Source of the DNA: Campylobacter subantarcticus LMG 24377
GTDB lineage: Bacteria; Campylobacterota; Campylobacteria; Campylobacterales; Campylobacteraceae
Assembly: GCF_000816305.1 (NCBI RefSeq)
Contig: NZ_CP007773.1
Coordinates: forward strand, 1,178,001 to 1,242,000
Length of the DNA stretch: 64,000 bases
Direction: 5' to 3'
Within the stretch, counting starts at the first letter, position 1, and every line of letters begins with the position of its first letter. Below are positions 1 through 10,628 of the stretch, in pieces. The notes under the pieces were generated by a model. The model was not told the DNA's origin. It was given only the letters and a program-made list of their open reading frames with translations, and searched no databases. A program made the position numbers and the translations under genes.

Positions 1-112
1 CTAAAATAGCAATTATCACAGCTACTATAGTTAAGCTTTTTGCCTTTAATACCGGTGCAACAAGCGGAGCAACCCAAGGCAATACCAAGCTAAAAATATC
101 TCTTTTAGCCAT
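1..112 (-). CDS. flhA: FlhA, flagellar export gate protein (N-terminal 37 codons only)
   Basis: The gene starts with ATG at 112-110 and runs off the left edge. The visible residues begin MAKRDIFSLVLPWVAPLV and lead into a hydrophobic segment (about residues 24-37) that would be the first membrane helix. FlhA is the large inner-membrane component of the flagellar type III export gate. The start overlaps the stop of the upstream Rrf2-type gene by 8 bases, so the two are probably co-transcribed; I recall the same pairing in C. jejuni (Cj0882c/Cj0883c). The identity rests on this short N-terminus and on that neighbour, so it is good but not decisive. Confidence 0.75.
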   Translation of the reverse strand, partial: MAKRDIFSLVLPWVAPLVAPVLKAKSLTIVAVIIAIL

Positions 113-509
113 TATTTTGAATAATATCCTCTAAAGTAATAGAAATCAAAAAATCATCAATTTTATTTTGTAGCTTCACAAGCACGGGCATAATTTTGCA
201 ATTTTCTTCTTTTTGTGAAGGACAAACTCCATTACTGCATTCAAAAACATTGATGGATTTTTTTTCCACACTATTTATGATTTCTTTTAAAGTATATTCG
301 CTTGGATTTTTAACAAGCATAAACCCACCTTTAGCCCCTTTGTAGGATTTTAAAAGCGAATCTTTAGCAAGCGCTTGCAAGATTTTAGCCAAAAAACTTT
401 TTGGTATATCTAAAACATTTGACATTGTATCCACATCTTGTGGTTCTTGAGAATTGGCTATATGTATTAAAGACAACAAAGCGTATTCGCTAGCTTTTGT
501 AAATAACAC
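105..509 (-). CDS. Rrf2-family transcriptional regulator
   Basis: This 134-residue protein has the Rrf2 layout: an N-terminal winged helix-turn-helix (about residues 1-65, with LDIPKSFLAKILQALAKD as the recognition region and KGAKGGFML as the wing), then a cysteine cluster at C91, C96 and C104 (CX4CX7C). In IscR and NsrR three such cysteines hold an Fe-S cluster, so a redox, iron or nitric-oxide sensing role is inferred. The spacing differs slightly from classical IscR. The start is GTG at 509-507, preceded by AAGG on the minus strand. The gene overlaps flhA downstream. Its targets cannot be read from the sequence. Confidence 0.85.
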   Translation of the reverse strand: MLFTKASEYALLSLIHIANSQEPQDVDTMSNVLDIPKSFLAKILQALAKDSLLKSYKGAKGGFMLVKNPSEYTLKEIINSVEKKSINVFECSNGVCPSQKEENCKIMPVLVKLQNKIDDFLISITLEDIIQNNG

Positions 510-533
510 TTTTTTCCTTTCTAAAATATATAA

Positions 534-539
534 AGTATA
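534..539 (-). promoter_or_regulatory. -10 box for the Rrf2-flhA transcript
   Basis: On the minus strand TATACT lies 25 bases before the GTG start, in an AT-rich stretch. It fits a Campylobacter sigma-70 -10 box, where a -35 box is usually not recognisable. No operator palindrome is clear enough to call. Confidence 0.4.
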
Positions 540-642
540 ATTATTACGATTATGATAAAATTTTTATTATATCAAAAATAAGTCTTCTTCGATATTAAAT
601 TTCTTATATTTTAAAATTCAGCATTTTTTTTGTTTTTTTCGT

Positions 643-648
643 TATAAT
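643..648 (+). promoter_or_regulatory. -10 box of rpsO
   Basis: A perfect TATAAT follows T-rich runs at 625-640, the periodic T pattern typical of Campylobacter sigma-70 promoters. A strong ribosome binding site AGGAGG (676-681) lies 6 bases before the rpsO ATG at 688. Confidence 0.75.
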
Positions 649-687
649 TACATCTTTTAATTTTAAATACCGCTCAGGAGGTCTATT

Positions 688-960
688 ATGGCTTTAGATT
701 CGGCTAAAAAAGCAGAAATTGTTGCAAAATTTGCTAGAAAAGAAGGAGATACAGGTTCTCCAGAAGTTCAAATCGCTCTTTTAAGTGCGAGAATTTCAGA
801 TTTAACAGAACATTTAAAAATCTATAAAAAAGATTTTTCTTCTCGTTTAGGACTTTTAAAGCTTGTTGGTCAAAGAAAAAGACTTTTATCTTATCTAAAA
901 AGAAAAGATTATCAAGCTTACACTAAATTAATTAGCGAATTAAACTTAAGAGATAAATAA
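688..960 (+). CDS. rpsO: 30S ribosomal protein S15
   Basis: The 90-residue product has the full usual S15 length and the conserved core [17 protein letters not shown], followed by [21 protein letters not shown]15 binds the central domain of 16S rRNA early in 30S assembly. It has its own promoter and a strong Shine-Dalgarno sequence, and its stop codon lies inside a hairpin (952-978). It is the only plus-strand gene in the first 5 kb, between the divergent Rrf2 gene and the convergent methyltransferase gene. Confidence 0.97.
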   Translation: MALDSAKKAEIVAKFARKEGDTGSPEVQIALLSARISDLTEHLKIYKKDFSSRLGLLKLVGQRKRLLSYLKRKDYQAYTKLISELNLRDK

Positions 961-978
961 GCCTAGTGCTTATTTATC
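952..978 (+). terminator. Hairpin overlapping the rpsO stop codon
   Basis: GATAAATAAGC (952-962) and GCTTATTTATC (968-978) form a perfect 11-bp stem with a 5-base loop. The rpsO TAA sits in the left arm. No T-run follows, so this is either a weak terminator or a stabilising 3' end. Confidence 0.6.
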
Positions 979-1146
979 CTGCAAAACACCTTCCATTATT
1001 TTTACTTTTTTCTTAATTTAAGTTTTCTTTTTTTTGGTATTTTATTCACAAGAGTTTCACAGTGTGAATTTAAGCTCAAACTACCTAAAAATAGCACTTT
1101 AAGTTTTAAATTAAAAAATATTTTTCACATTTAAATTTATTGATTT

Positions 1147-2040
1147 TTAATGTTTTTTCACTTTTGCGATAAAAAAGCCATCAGCATAATCATCAGGTAA
1201 AACCCTTTTAGCAAAAGATAAATCAAATTCTTCGCTTTTTGCTTGGATAAATTGCACATTTGGCAATTCAAAATCAAGCAATTCAAGATGAAAATTAGAA
1301 TTTCTCAAGGCATTCTCCAAAACAGCCTCATTTTCTTCTCTTAAAAAAGTGCAAGTGCTATAAACAAGTTCTCCGCCATGTTTTAAAGCTAACAATGCTG
1401 AATGCAGTAATTTTTTTTGTAAATTTGCAATTTGCTTGATTTCTTTAGTATTTTTTTGGATGCCAAAACCCATCTTTGCAAAAGTAGAACAAGGCGCATC
1501 AAGTAAAATTTTATCAAATTTAAGCGGACATGCCTTTCCTATCGTGCGTCCATCTTTTAAAAAACACTTTGCCATCTTCACTTGGTAAGTTTCTAAGGTA
1601 TTTTTCAAAGTAAAAAAACGAGTCTTAGATAATTCACAACTTGCTAAATATCCTTGGTTTTGCATAAAATTAGCCAAATTCAAACTCTTTCCACCAGGAG
1701 CAGCACACATATCTAAAACACTTTCTCCTGCTTTTACACCTAAGGTTTTTGCACATAAATATGAAGCATAATTTTGTATATAAAACTTTCCCTCGCTAAA
1801 TGCACTCATCGCACTTAATTTGCTTTTAAAATGAAATGGAATTTTATAGCAATATGTATCAATTTTTTTAAATTCTATCGTTTCATTTTTTAAAATGCTT
1901 TCGAGCTCATCATTTCCAATAAGTAAAGAATTTCTAAAAATATTCACATTTTTTTCTTGATCAAAGCTTTGAAGAATTTGCTCTTTTTGTGACTGTGTAT
2001 AAATACTTTCTAAAGCTATACTTAAATCAAGCAAGGCCAT
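1147..2040 (-). CDS. RsmB/NOP2/Sun-family RNA 5-methylcytosine methyltransferase
   Basis: The 297-residue protein carries the SAM-binding motif [15 protein letters not shown] at about residues 108-122 and the two cysteines of this family: C184 in DAPCST and C230 in STCTF. The first releases the product and the second attacks the base. It therefore methylates C5 of a cytosine in rRNA or tRNA. It lacks the N-terminal NusB-like domain of full-length RsmB, so the substrate is not settled. Its start overlaps the ruvX stop by 14 bases, placing it last in the ilvC-to-methyltransferase run. The 186-bp gap to rpsO holds only AT-rich sequence and the rpsO hairpin. Confidence 0.88.
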   Translation of the reverse strand: MALLDLSIALESIYTQSQKEQILQSFDQEKNVNIFRNSLLIGNDELESILKNETIEFKKIDTYCYKIPFHFKSKLSAMSAFSEGKFYIQNYASYLCAKTLGVKAGESVLDMCAAPGGKSLNLANFMQNQGYLASCELSKTRFFTLKNTLETYQVKMAKCFLKDGRTIGKACPLKFDKILLDAPCSTFAKMGFGIQKNTKEIKQIANLQKKLLHSALLALKHGGELVYSTCTFLREENEAVLENALRNSNFHLELLDFELPNVQFIQAKSEEFDLSFAKRVLPDDYADGFFIAKVKKH

Positions 2041-2413
2041 AAAAATCCTTTAAAAATAAATATGCAGCTAAAGAATCAAGCTTACCATCTTTTTTTCTTA
2101 AATTTGCCACACCAAGCTCTTGTGCTCCTTTGGAACTAAAGCTCTCATCTACATAAAACACTTCTTTATCAAACTCTAACAAGGCAACAAAATGCTCCAC
2201 TCTTTTACGCATTTCATCTTCACTTGCTCCACCTAAAGGAATTCCAACGACTAAAGTATCTATCTCATATTCTTTGATATGCTCTTGAACTTCTCTAGCT
2301 GCTTTATTGCGATTTTTTCTTATAATAGCCTCAAGTGGCATAACAATACTCTTATTAACACACAATGCCACGCCTATACGCTTTAAACCTATATCTAATG
2401 CTAAAGTTTTCAT
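2027..2413 (-). CDS. ruvX: Holliday junction resolvase-like RuvX/YqgF
   Basis: The 128-residue protein starts [18 protein letters not shown], which gives the first catalytic aspartate of the RNase H-like fold (D7). VVGIPLGG and the C-terminal [12 protein letters not shown] and [15 protein letters not shown] segments complete the YqgF pattern. The family processes 16S rRNA ends or resolves junctions. I chose the ATG at 2413 because it overlaps the dprA stop in an ATGA arrangement; a GTG six bases upstream has less support. Confidence 0.9.
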   Translation of the reverse strand: MKTLALDIGLKRIGVALCVNKSIVMPLEAIIRKNRNKAAREVQEHIKEYEIDTLVVGIPLGGASEDEMRKRVEHFVALLEFDKEVFYVDESFSSKGAQELGVANLRKKDGKLDSLAAYLFLKDFYGLA

Positions 2414-3163
2414 ACACAAACTCTTATTTTTACTCCAGAAATTTCCACTAAACCTTCAAGCTCATATTCATAAACTTTATCGCCAAATTTTTGCAAAACT
2501 TTCTCTAAGTCATCTTCGTTTTTTATAAAATTTAACAAGTCATCTTGTTGCTGTTTACACTCAAGCTCTCCAAACATCGCTGCAAATTGCTGATAATCAT
2601 AAAGCAATTTAGCTTTATTTTGAGCCAAAAGCAAATTAGTCCCTTCGCTTTCATTTTTTCTATGAGGAAGTACATAAATGGGTTTATTCATACTTAAAGC
2701 AAGTCTTGCACTTTGCATAGAACCACTTTTTAAATCAGCCTGTGCGATCACCACCACTTCGCTTAAAGCAATGATTAGTCTATTTCGCAGTAAAAAATCA
2801 TAAGGCTTGGCTTTATAATCTGGTACATTTTCACTCAATGCTAAAGCATTGTTATAAATATCCAAAATATCACTTGTATTAGCTTTGGGATAAATTTCAT
2901 CTAAGCCATTTGCAAAGATCGCTATAGTATGCGGATAAGCCAACCTTGCAGCGTGAATATCTACCCCCAAAGCTCCACCACTTACCACACACACTTTAGC
3001 TTTTTTTAAAAATGACACAAGCTCTATAAGAGAGTTTTTAGTATAAACACTCATTCTTCTAGAACCAATAATTGCAACTTTCCTAGATTCTAAAAGCTTC
3101 AAATTTCCTTTATAATACACCCTAGCAGGAGGATTTAAAAGTTCATCAAAAGCTTCAAGATGG

Positions 3164-3177
<14 letters not shown>
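2410..3177 (-). CDS. dprA: DNA processing protein DprA
   Basis: The 255-residue product is a short DprA with the Rossmann-like core: [33 protein letters not shown] and [13 protein letters not shown], then [27 protein letters not shown]. DprA loads RecA onto incoming single-stranded DNA in natural transformation. A short C-terminal tail replaces any clear winged-helix domain. The gene overlaps its neighbours on both sides and so belongs to the same operon. It is one of several competence-related genes in the window, with ctsT, the pseudopilins and the prepilin peptidase. Confidence 0.93.
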
Positions 3178-5264
<2,087 letters not shown>

Positions 5265-5289
5265 CTAAAAAATTAAAATTAAAGCAAAG

Positions 5290-5295
5290 ATTATA
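5290..5295 (-). promoter_or_regulatory. -10 box of ilvC
   Basis: TATAAT on the minus strand, 35 bases before the ilvC ATG. It lies in the 109-bp divergent region shared with rnr. No attenuator-like leader peptide is visible in the short leader. Confidence 0.6.
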
Positions 5296-5321
5296 ACTAA
5301 AAAATATAAATTTAATCCTTT

Positions 5322-5327
5322 TATGAT
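5322..5327 (+). promoter_or_regulatory. Candidate -10 box of rnr-holA
   Basis: TATGAT within TTATGATAAAATTT lies about 38 bases before the rnr ATG, divergent from the ilvC promoter. The overlapping GATAAAAT could serve instead. Confidence 0.45.
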
Positions 5328-5364
5328 AAAATTTAAGTTTTGAAAAATTACTATAAAGAGTCTT

Positions 5365-7305
5365 ATGAAAGAATTATTTAATCAACTAAGTTATGGTCTA
5401 AATGCTAATGAAATTACCAATAAAAACAAGCAAATAATTAGAGAATTATTAACTTGTGATATTATTAAATTTTATAAAAACAAATACTATTTAAAAGATG
5501 GCTTTACTTTTGGTAAGATTGATATTTCAGCTAGTGGAACGGGATTTTTAGAAAGTTTTGATCCTGCTTTTAAGCGTGATTTGCTCATAGAAAATAAAAA
5601 TTTAAAAGGAGCAAATTATGCTGATATAGTTGTGGCAAAATTACTCCCTCTTAAAAAAAAGCGTCCAAGTGCTAAAGTTATTTCAATACTCAAAAGAGCC
5701 CACGAAACTTCTTTGGTTATGACTAAAAAATACGGCGAAGCAGTCCTTGGAGTAAATATTCAAACAGGACTTACATGTGCCTTAAAAGCCTCTCAAAAAT
5801 CCTTAAAAGCACTGCCTTTGGGAACAATTTTAAAGATAGAAAACCATGATAACAATATCACTGAAGTGATAGGACATATTGATGATGATTTTGTAGATGA
5901 AAAAATTTCTTTAGCACTTTTTAATAAAAATGCGATTTTTGATAATTTATGTGAAAATGAAGCAAGAGCTTATGGAGATAAAGTTGATGCAAGCATGTAT
6001 CCATCAAGAAAAGATCTTAGAAATTTAAATTTTTGCACTATCGATCCTATAGATGCAAAAGATTTTGATGATGCGATTTATTATGATAAAAGCGAACACG
6101 CTATTTATGTAGCTATAGCCGATGTAAGTGCTTATGTGCATGCTTATAGCGCCATTGATAAAGAAGCAAGATCAAGAGGTTTTTCGATTTATTTTCCTCA
6201 TATTGCCATACCTATGTTACCAAGGGCTTTAAGCGAAAATATCTGCTCATTAAAACCTAATGAAGATAGACTAGCATTTTGTTTTAAAATATGCTTAGAT
6301 CAAAACAATGAAGTCATCAAAGAAGAACTTTTTGAAGCCATTATTAACTCAAAACGCCGTTTTAATTATGATGAAGTTGATGAGTACTTAAAAAACCGTG
6401 ATGATTTAGGGGAGATTAATTGGCTTTATGATGCTTTTGCAATCACTCAAAATTTACGCAAAAAACGCCTAAAAAATGCTTGTGAGTTTAAAACCCAAGA
6501 ACTTAGAATGACTCTAGATGAAAACAATCAACTCCTAAAAACACGTCTTGAAAGCGACACGGCCTCACATAATTTAATCGAAGATTGCATGCTTTTAGCT
6601 AATAAAGCTGCAGCAAAACTCATTGATATAGGAGTTTTTAGGAATCATTTAAGTCCTGATTATAAAAAAATAGATCAATTATTAGCTGATCTTTCAACGC
6701 TTAGTATAGATATTAATCCTAAAAATAATATCATAGAATTATTTAAAGACATTCAAGTCTTAGCAAATGAGCTAAATATAAGAGAAGAAGTAGATAAACT
6801 CATCATCAAGGCACAAAAAAAGGCAGAATATTCTAGTGAAAATGCAGGACATTTTGGCTTGGGTTTTGATAAATATACCCATTTTACAAGCCCTATTAGA
6901 AGGTATTCTGATCTTATTTTACATAGACTTTTAAAAGCTAAAATTAATCATGATGAAAAAATGTTTAATTATTTGCTTTTAAATATTCAAAGTACTTGCG
7001 AAGAACTAAGCATTTTAGAAAGAGAAGCAGATAAAGTCTCGTGGAATTTCATGGATAGAAAATTTGCAAGATGGGCAAAATACAACATAGGAAAAAAATT
7101 CAAAGCCTTAGTGATAGAAAATCAAAGCTCACTACAAGTGAAACTCAACGATGATATAAAAGGAGCTTTAATCACCATTATAGGTTCAAGAGCAAATTTA
7201 TTAGAACATGTTGAAGTAGAAATCACTGAAGTGGATATTGTTAGTGCCAAAATTTTTGGAAAAATCACCAAGCATTTTAGCTTAGAAAGAAAGCAAAATG
7301 TATAA
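5365..7305 (+). CDS. rnr: Ribonuclease R
   Basis: The 646-residue 3'-5' exoribonuclease of the RNB family is shorter than the E. coli enzyme. The catalytic block DPIDAKDFDDAIYY begins near residue 227 and supplies the metal-binding aspartates. SRGFSIYFPHIAIPMLP and HFGLGFDKYTHFTSPIRRYSDLILHR are further RNB signatures. The S1-like C-terminus is about residues 555-640. It degrades structured RNA and acts in rRNA and tmRNA quality control. The stop overlaps the holA start by 8 bases, so the two form an operon. Confidence 0.95.
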   Translation: MKELFNQLSYGLNANEITNKNKQIIRELLTCDIIKFYKNKYYLKDGFTFGKIDISASGTGFLESFDPAFKRDLLIENKNLKGANYADIVVAKLLPLKKKRPSAKVISILKRAHETSLVMTKKYGEAVLGVNIQTGLTCALKASQKSLKALPLGTILKIENHDNNITEVIGHIDDDFVDEKISLALFNKNAIFDNLCENEARAYGDKVDASMYPSRKDLRNLNFCTIDPIDAKDFDDAIYYDKSEHAIYVAIADVSAYVHAYSAIDKEARSRGFSIYFPHIAIPMLPRALSENICSLKPNEDRLAFCFKICLDQNNEVIKEELFEAIINSKRRFNYDEVDEYLKNRDDLGEINWLYDAFAITQNLRKKRLKNACEFKTQELRMTLDENNQLLKTRLESDTASHNLIEDCMLLANKAAAKLIDIGVFRNHLSPDYKKIDQLLADLSTLSIDINPKNNIIELFKDIQVLANELNIREEVDKLIIKAQKKAEYSSENAGHFGLGFDKYTHFTSPIRRYSDLILHRLLKAKINHDEKMFNYLLLNIQSTCEELSILEREADKVSWNFMDRKFARWAKYNIGKKFKALVIENQSSLQVKLNDDIKGALITIIGSRANLLEHVEVEITEVDIVSAKIFGKITKHFSLERKQNV

Positions 7306-8263
7306 AAATCAACTCCAAAGCTTACTTAATAGCAATAATTTTCCTAATTATTTCTTGCTTTATGGAGCGGATAATTTCCAAATAGAGCTTTATACTAAAT
7401 TTATTAAAGATAAATACTCTTTTGATGAGAGTTTAAGATTTTATTTTGAAGAATATGATTTTAAGCAAGCCTATGATTATTTATCTAGTGCTTCCTTATT
7501 TAGCGAAAGAAAACTACTAGAAATCAAAACTCAAAAGAAAATCCCAAGTAAAGAACTCAAACAGCTTTTACAGCTTTGTCAAAATTCACAAGATAATTAT
7601 TTTTTACTTGAAATTTACGATGAAAGCTCCAAACAAAGTGAAGCGGAGAAAATTTTTGCTAATAATTTTTGTAGATTTTATAAAGTAAATTCAGCTAAAG
7701 AAGGTATAGAGCTTCTAGCTCTAAAAGCCAAAGAGTTAAACATCAATATCACACAAAATGCACTTTTTGCACTTTTTTACAATTTTAATGAAAATCTATA
7801 CTTAGCAGCAAATGAATTAAATAAATTTAGCGGCTTAAGCATTGATGAAAAAATCATACAAGAACGTTGTTTTAGTTTAAGTACTATTAGCTTTGAAAGC
7901 TTTTTTGATAACCTCATGCAAAAAAAGGATCTAAGAGCTGATCTTGAAAATATTTTAGATCATTACAATGAAATAGCATTGATTAATGCCTTATATGCAA
8001 ATTTTTCTAGACTTTTTAAAATAGCTTTACATATTAAAATTTATGGAAATTTAGATTTAAAAGAAATTTTAGGCTATGCTCCACCTATTTCTGTGACACA
8101 AAATCTTCAAAAACAAGCTCTTATAATTAAAATATCACAATATAAAAATATCTTTTTAACACTTTGTAATTGCGAATATGAATTAAAAAAGAATTCTAAA
8201 ATAGAAAAAAAAGAATTTTTAATCGCAACACTTTTGCAACTTAGCTCAATATTAAAAAGTTAA
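7298..8263 (+). CDS. holA: DNA polymerase III subunit delta
   Basis: The 321-residue protein has the clamp-loader delta pattern: an opening NYFLLYGADNFQIELYTKFI, a SASLFSERKLLEIKTQKK segment, then ISFESFFDNLMQKKDL before the C-terminal helical collar domain. Delta opens the beta clamp during loading. As usual for this subunit it has no Walker motif. It overlaps rnr by 8 bases, the rnr-holA pairing I recall from C. jejuni, which supports an otherwise weakly conserved family. Confidence 0.85.
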   Translation: MYKNQLQSLLNSNNFPNYFLLYGADNFQIELYTKFIKDKYSFDESLRFYFEEYDFKQAYDYLSSASLFSERKLLEIKTQKKIPSKELKQLLQLCQNSQDNYFLLEIYDESSKQSEAEKIFANNFCRFYKVNSAKEGIELLALKAKELNINITQNALFALFYNFNENLYLAANELNKFSGLSIDEKIIQERCFSLSTISFESFFDNLMQKKDLRADLENILDHYNEIALINALYANFSRLFKIALHIKIYGNLDLKEILGYAPPISVTQNLQKQALIIKISQYKNIFLTLCNCEYELKKNSKIEKKEFLIATLLQLSSILKS

Positions 8264-8280
8264 ATTAAGAAAACTTGTGG

Positions 8281-8286
8281 TAAAAT
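8281..8286 (+). promoter_or_regulatory. Candidate -10 box of the rpsF operon
   Basis: TAAAAT lies within GGTAAAATAAAATTTG, about 68 bases before the rpsF ATG. Transcription from it would start just before or within the 8291-8307 hairpin and include the whole structured leader. Confidence 0.45.
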
Positions 8287-8290
8287 AAAA

Positions 8291-8343
8291 TTTGCATTTT
8301 ATGCAAAATCCTTGCCTAATTTTTAGGCTTTATATCCACAAGG
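8291..8343 (+). promoter_or_regulatory. Structured rpsF leader, candidate S6:S18 autoregulatory element
   Basis: Two perfect hairpins lie in the leader: TTTGCAT/ATGCAAA (8291-8297/8301-8307) and GCCTAA/TTAGGC (8314-8319/8323-8328), each with a 3-base loop. CCTT (8310-8313) can also pair with AAGG (8340-8343), enclosing the second hairpin and leaving a one-sided 3' bulge at 8329-8339 while hiding part of the Shine-Dalgarno sequence. A stem with a 3' bulge ahead of rpsF is the general plan of the S6:S18-binding leader. The canonical CCG of that motif is not present; the bulge has CCA. Confidence 0.45.
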
Positions 8344-8353
8344 AGAAATTCAA

Positions 8354-8728
8354 ATGAGACATTATGAAGTTTTATTCATATTAAAACCAACACTTACAGA
8401 AGAAGAAGTAAGTGCTAAGTTGGAATTCGTAAAAGAAGTCCTTACAAAAAATGGCGCAGAAATTGAAAGCGTAGTTCCAATGGGAACAAGAAAACTTGCG
8501 TACAAAATCAAAAAATACGAAAGAGGAACTTATTTTGTAATTTACTTCAAAGCTCCTACTAATTTAATCGCTGAGCTTGAAAGGGTATTAAGAATTACTG
8601 AAGAAGTGATAAGATTTTTAGTTGTAAAATATGAAAACAAAAAAGAAATCGCTGCTTGGGAAAAATTAAGCAAAGGTATTAAACAAGGTAAAAAAGAAAT
8701 CAAAGCTAGTGAAAGTACAGAAGGCTAA
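8354..8728 (+). CDS. rpsF: 30S ribosomal protein S6
   Basis: The 124-residue S6 begins [19 protein letters not shown] and has the family's [20 protein letters not shown] strand and a Lys-rich tail. S6 pairs with S18 on the 30S platform. It is preceded by AAGGAG and heads the rpsF-ssb-rpsR operon with a structured leader. The distance to ssb is 3 bases. Confidence 0.97.
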   Translation: MRHYEVLFILKPTLTEEEVSAKLEFVKEVLTKNGAEIESVVPMGTRKLAYKIKKYERGTYFVIYFKAPTNLIAELERVLRITEEVIRFLVVKYENKKEIAAWEKLSKGIKQGKKEIKASESTEG

Positions 8729-8731
8729 TTA

Positions 8732-9259
8732 ATGTTTAATAAAGTCGTTTTAGTAGGTAATCTCACAAGGGACATAGAAATGCGTTATGCTCCATCAGGT
8801 AGCGCAATAGGTTCTTCTGCTATAGCTGTAACAAGAAGATTTAGCACCAATACAGGAGAAAAAAGAGAAGAGACCTGCTTTATCGACATTAGCTTTTTTG
8901 GAAGAACAGCAGAAATTGCAAATCAATACCTTAACAAAGGTAGTAAAGTTTTAATCGAAGGTCGTTTAAGATTTGAACAATGGAGCGATCAAAATGGACA
9001 AAATAGATCAAAACACAGCATTCAAGTTGAAAATTTAGAAATGCTAGGTTCAACTGTACAAAATAGCCAACAAAACAATTTTAACAGTCAAAATTATGGT
9101 TATAATCAAAATTTTAATCAACAACAAAGTTTTGACCCTTATGCTCAAGTGCAAACTAGAACAAACCCATCTAATACTTATCAAAATCCTCAGAAGGAAA
9201 CCCCTATGAAGGAAATTGACATTGATAAATATGATGATGACACAGAATTACCATTTTAA
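8732..9259 (+). CDS. ssb: Single-stranded DNA-binding protein
   Basis: The 175-residue SSB has an N-terminal OB fold (about 1-110: [54 protein letters not shown]). A Gln/Asn-rich disordered linker follows (about 112-160), and the protein ends in the acidic partner-binding tip DDDTELPF. It protects single-stranded DNA and recruits repair and replication proteins. It lies between rpsF and rpsR, a common bacterial arrangement. Confidence 0.97.
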   Translation: MFNKVVLVGNLTRDIEMRYAPSGSAIGSSAIAVTRRFSTNTGEKREETCFIDISFFGRTAEIANQYLNKGSKVLIEGRLRFEQWSDQNGQNRSKHSIQVENLEMLGSTVQNSQQNNFNSQNYGYNQNFNQQQSFDPYAQVQTRTNPSNTYQNPQKETPMKEIDIDKYDDDTELPF

Positions 9260-9270
9260 AGGAAAAAATC

Positions 9271-9531
9271 ATGGCAGAAAAAAGAAAATATTCACGTAAG
9301 TATTGCAAATATACAGAAGCTAAAGTCGATTTCATCGATTATAAAGATACAGTATTGTTAAAACATGCTTTATCAGAAAGATTTAAAATCATGCCGCGCC
9401 GTTTAACAGGTACTAGCAAAAAACACCAAGAAATGGTTGAAATTGCTATTAAACGTGCAAGACATGTAGCACTTATCCCTTATATTGTAGATAGAAAAGA
9501 AGTTGTTACTAATCCTTTTGAAGGACTATAA
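9271..9531 (+). CDS. rpsR: 30S ribosomal protein S18
   Basis: The 86-residue S18 has [21 protein letters not shown] and the conserved [15 protein letters not shown], then [13 protein letters not shown]. It binds 16S rRNA together with S6. AAAGGAAAAA precedes the ATG, and the gap from ssb is 11 bases. A strong hairpin (9545-9564) follows. Confidence 0.97.
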   Translation: MAEKRKYSRKYCKYTEAKVDFIDYKDTVLLKHALSERFKIMPRRLTGTSKKHQEMVEIAIKRARHVALIPYIVDRKEVVTNPFEGL

Positions 9532-9544
9532 TTATTAAATCAAT

Positions 9545-9564
9545 CCCAAGCTTTTAAGCTTGGG
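9545..9564 (+). terminator. Hairpin after rpsR
   Basis: CCCAAGCTT and AAGCTTGGG form a near-perfect stem. A-rich rather than T-rich sequence follows, so full termination is doubtful. It may limit read-through into the next gene 19 bases on, or stabilise the rpsR end. Confidence 0.5.
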
Positions 9565-9582
9565 AAAATAAAAGGTTGCTTT

Positions 9583-10224
9583 ATGTTTTCAGATATAGAA
9601 TCTGAAATTTATGTTATTTTACTTGCTTCTATTGCTATTATAGCAGTTTTAAATCCTTTTGGAAATCTTCCACAATTTATTGCAATGACTGAAGGTCTAG
9701 ATGCTGATACAAGAAAAAAACTTTTTAGAAATATTATTTATACTGCATTTTGTATTGTTTTAGTTTTTTTACTTTCTGGATCATTTATCATGAAATATTT
9801 ATTTAAAATAGATATTAATGATTTAAGAGTTGCGGGTGGTTTGATTTTAATCATTATGAGCACAAAAAATTTGCTTTTTACTCCATCAAGCACTCAATTT
9901 CAACACTATCAAGGGTTAAGTAATAAAGAATTATTGAAAAAAAGTATAGTACCAATGGCATTTCCTATGCTAGTAGGACCTGGTACACTTTCTACTATAG
10001 TGGTTATTTCAGAAGATCAAAATTTAGCTATAGCTATAGCTTCTGTGTTGCTTACTTTTGCTTTTATTTTTGCTTTATTTCACTTTTCAGCTACTATTGA
10101 AAAAGTCATAGGCAAGCTTGTACTTTATGTTTTTTCACGTATTGCTTTAGTTTTTATTATGGCTATGGGGGTAAAAATGATAGCCATTGGGGTTCAAACT
10201 TACATCCAATCTAATTTAGGATAA
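9583..10224 (+). CDS. MarC-family (UPF0056) integral membrane protein
   Basis: The 213-residue protein has about six membrane helices and the MarC signatures: AVLNPFGNLPQFIAMTEG near residues 21-38, LRVAGGLILIIMSTKNLLF, and VPMAFPMLVGPGTLSTIVV. The family's function is unknown; the old link to multiple antibiotic resistance does not hold. AAAAGG lies just before the ATG. It follows the rpsR hairpin and may be read from the ribosomal operon. Its last 25 bases overlap the end of the convergent pilin-like gene. Confidence 0.85.
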   Translation: MFSDIESEIYVILLASIAIIAVLNPFGNLPQFIAMTEGLDADTRKKLFRNIIYTAFCIVLVFLLSGSFIMKYLFKIDINDLRVAGGLILIIMSTKNLLFTPSSTQFQHYQGLSNKELLKKSIVPMAFPMLVGPGTLSTIVVISEDQNLAIAIASVLLTFAFIFALFHFSATIEKVIGKLVLYVFSRIALVFIMAMGVKMIAIGVQTYIQSNLG

Positions 10225-10628
10225 ATAAAAAAACTTTTTTGCAAAAACACTTCTTCATTTACTGCTTTATTATCATTTAGCAACACGCTAATATTTACTG
10301 CTACAATGCTTTTTGCATTAGTATCATTTGTTATCAATTTATATCCTTTACACTCACCCAAAGGATAAGCATAATCAATTCGTATTTTTATATTATTATA
10401 TTCAAAATTATATTCATTTAAGCATTCTTTACTCTCTAAATAAGCTTGATATAAAAAATACTTGGAAAGTTCTTTTGTATCATGGAGAAAAATCTTTCCT
10501 TGAGTATAAAGAGTTAAATCTTTTATAATTCTTGGAGAATATGAAGAAATTTTTATTATAAATACCATAACAAAAGAGATAAATAAAATAAAAGATAATG
10601 TATAAACCATAACAAAAGATTTTTTCAT
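10200..10628 (-). CDS. Pilin-like membrane protein, last gene of the fliW-ctsT run
   Basis: The 142-residue product starts MKKSFVMVYTLSFILF and has one N-terminal membrane helix (about 5-28) followed by a periplasmic domain with two cysteines. No clean prepilin peptidase site is visible. I chose the ATG at 10628 because it overlaps the preceding stop in a TTATGA arrangement; a GTG 12 bases upstream is possible. By position and form it belongs with the two pseudopilin genes upstream. It corresponds to Cj1079 in the order I recall. A part in the DNA-uptake machinery is inferred. Confidence 0.7.
   Translation of the reverse strand: MKKSFVMVYTLSFILFISFVMVFIIKISSYSPRIIKDLTLYTQGKIFLHDTKELSKYFLYQAYLESKECLNEYNFEYNNIKIRIDYAYPLGECKGYKLITNDTNAKSIVAVNISVLLNDNKAVNEEVFLQKSFFIYPKLDWM

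Noticed and set aside
586..600. CGATAT-like sigma-28 -10 element before rpsO
   Set aside because: No TAAA lies at the right distance upstream, and rpsO has a perfect TATAAT closer to the gene.
1049..1062. TTCACAGTGTGAA palindrome as an operator
   Set aside because: It lies between two convergent genes with no promoter nearby, and the 5-bp arms are short enough to occur by chance.
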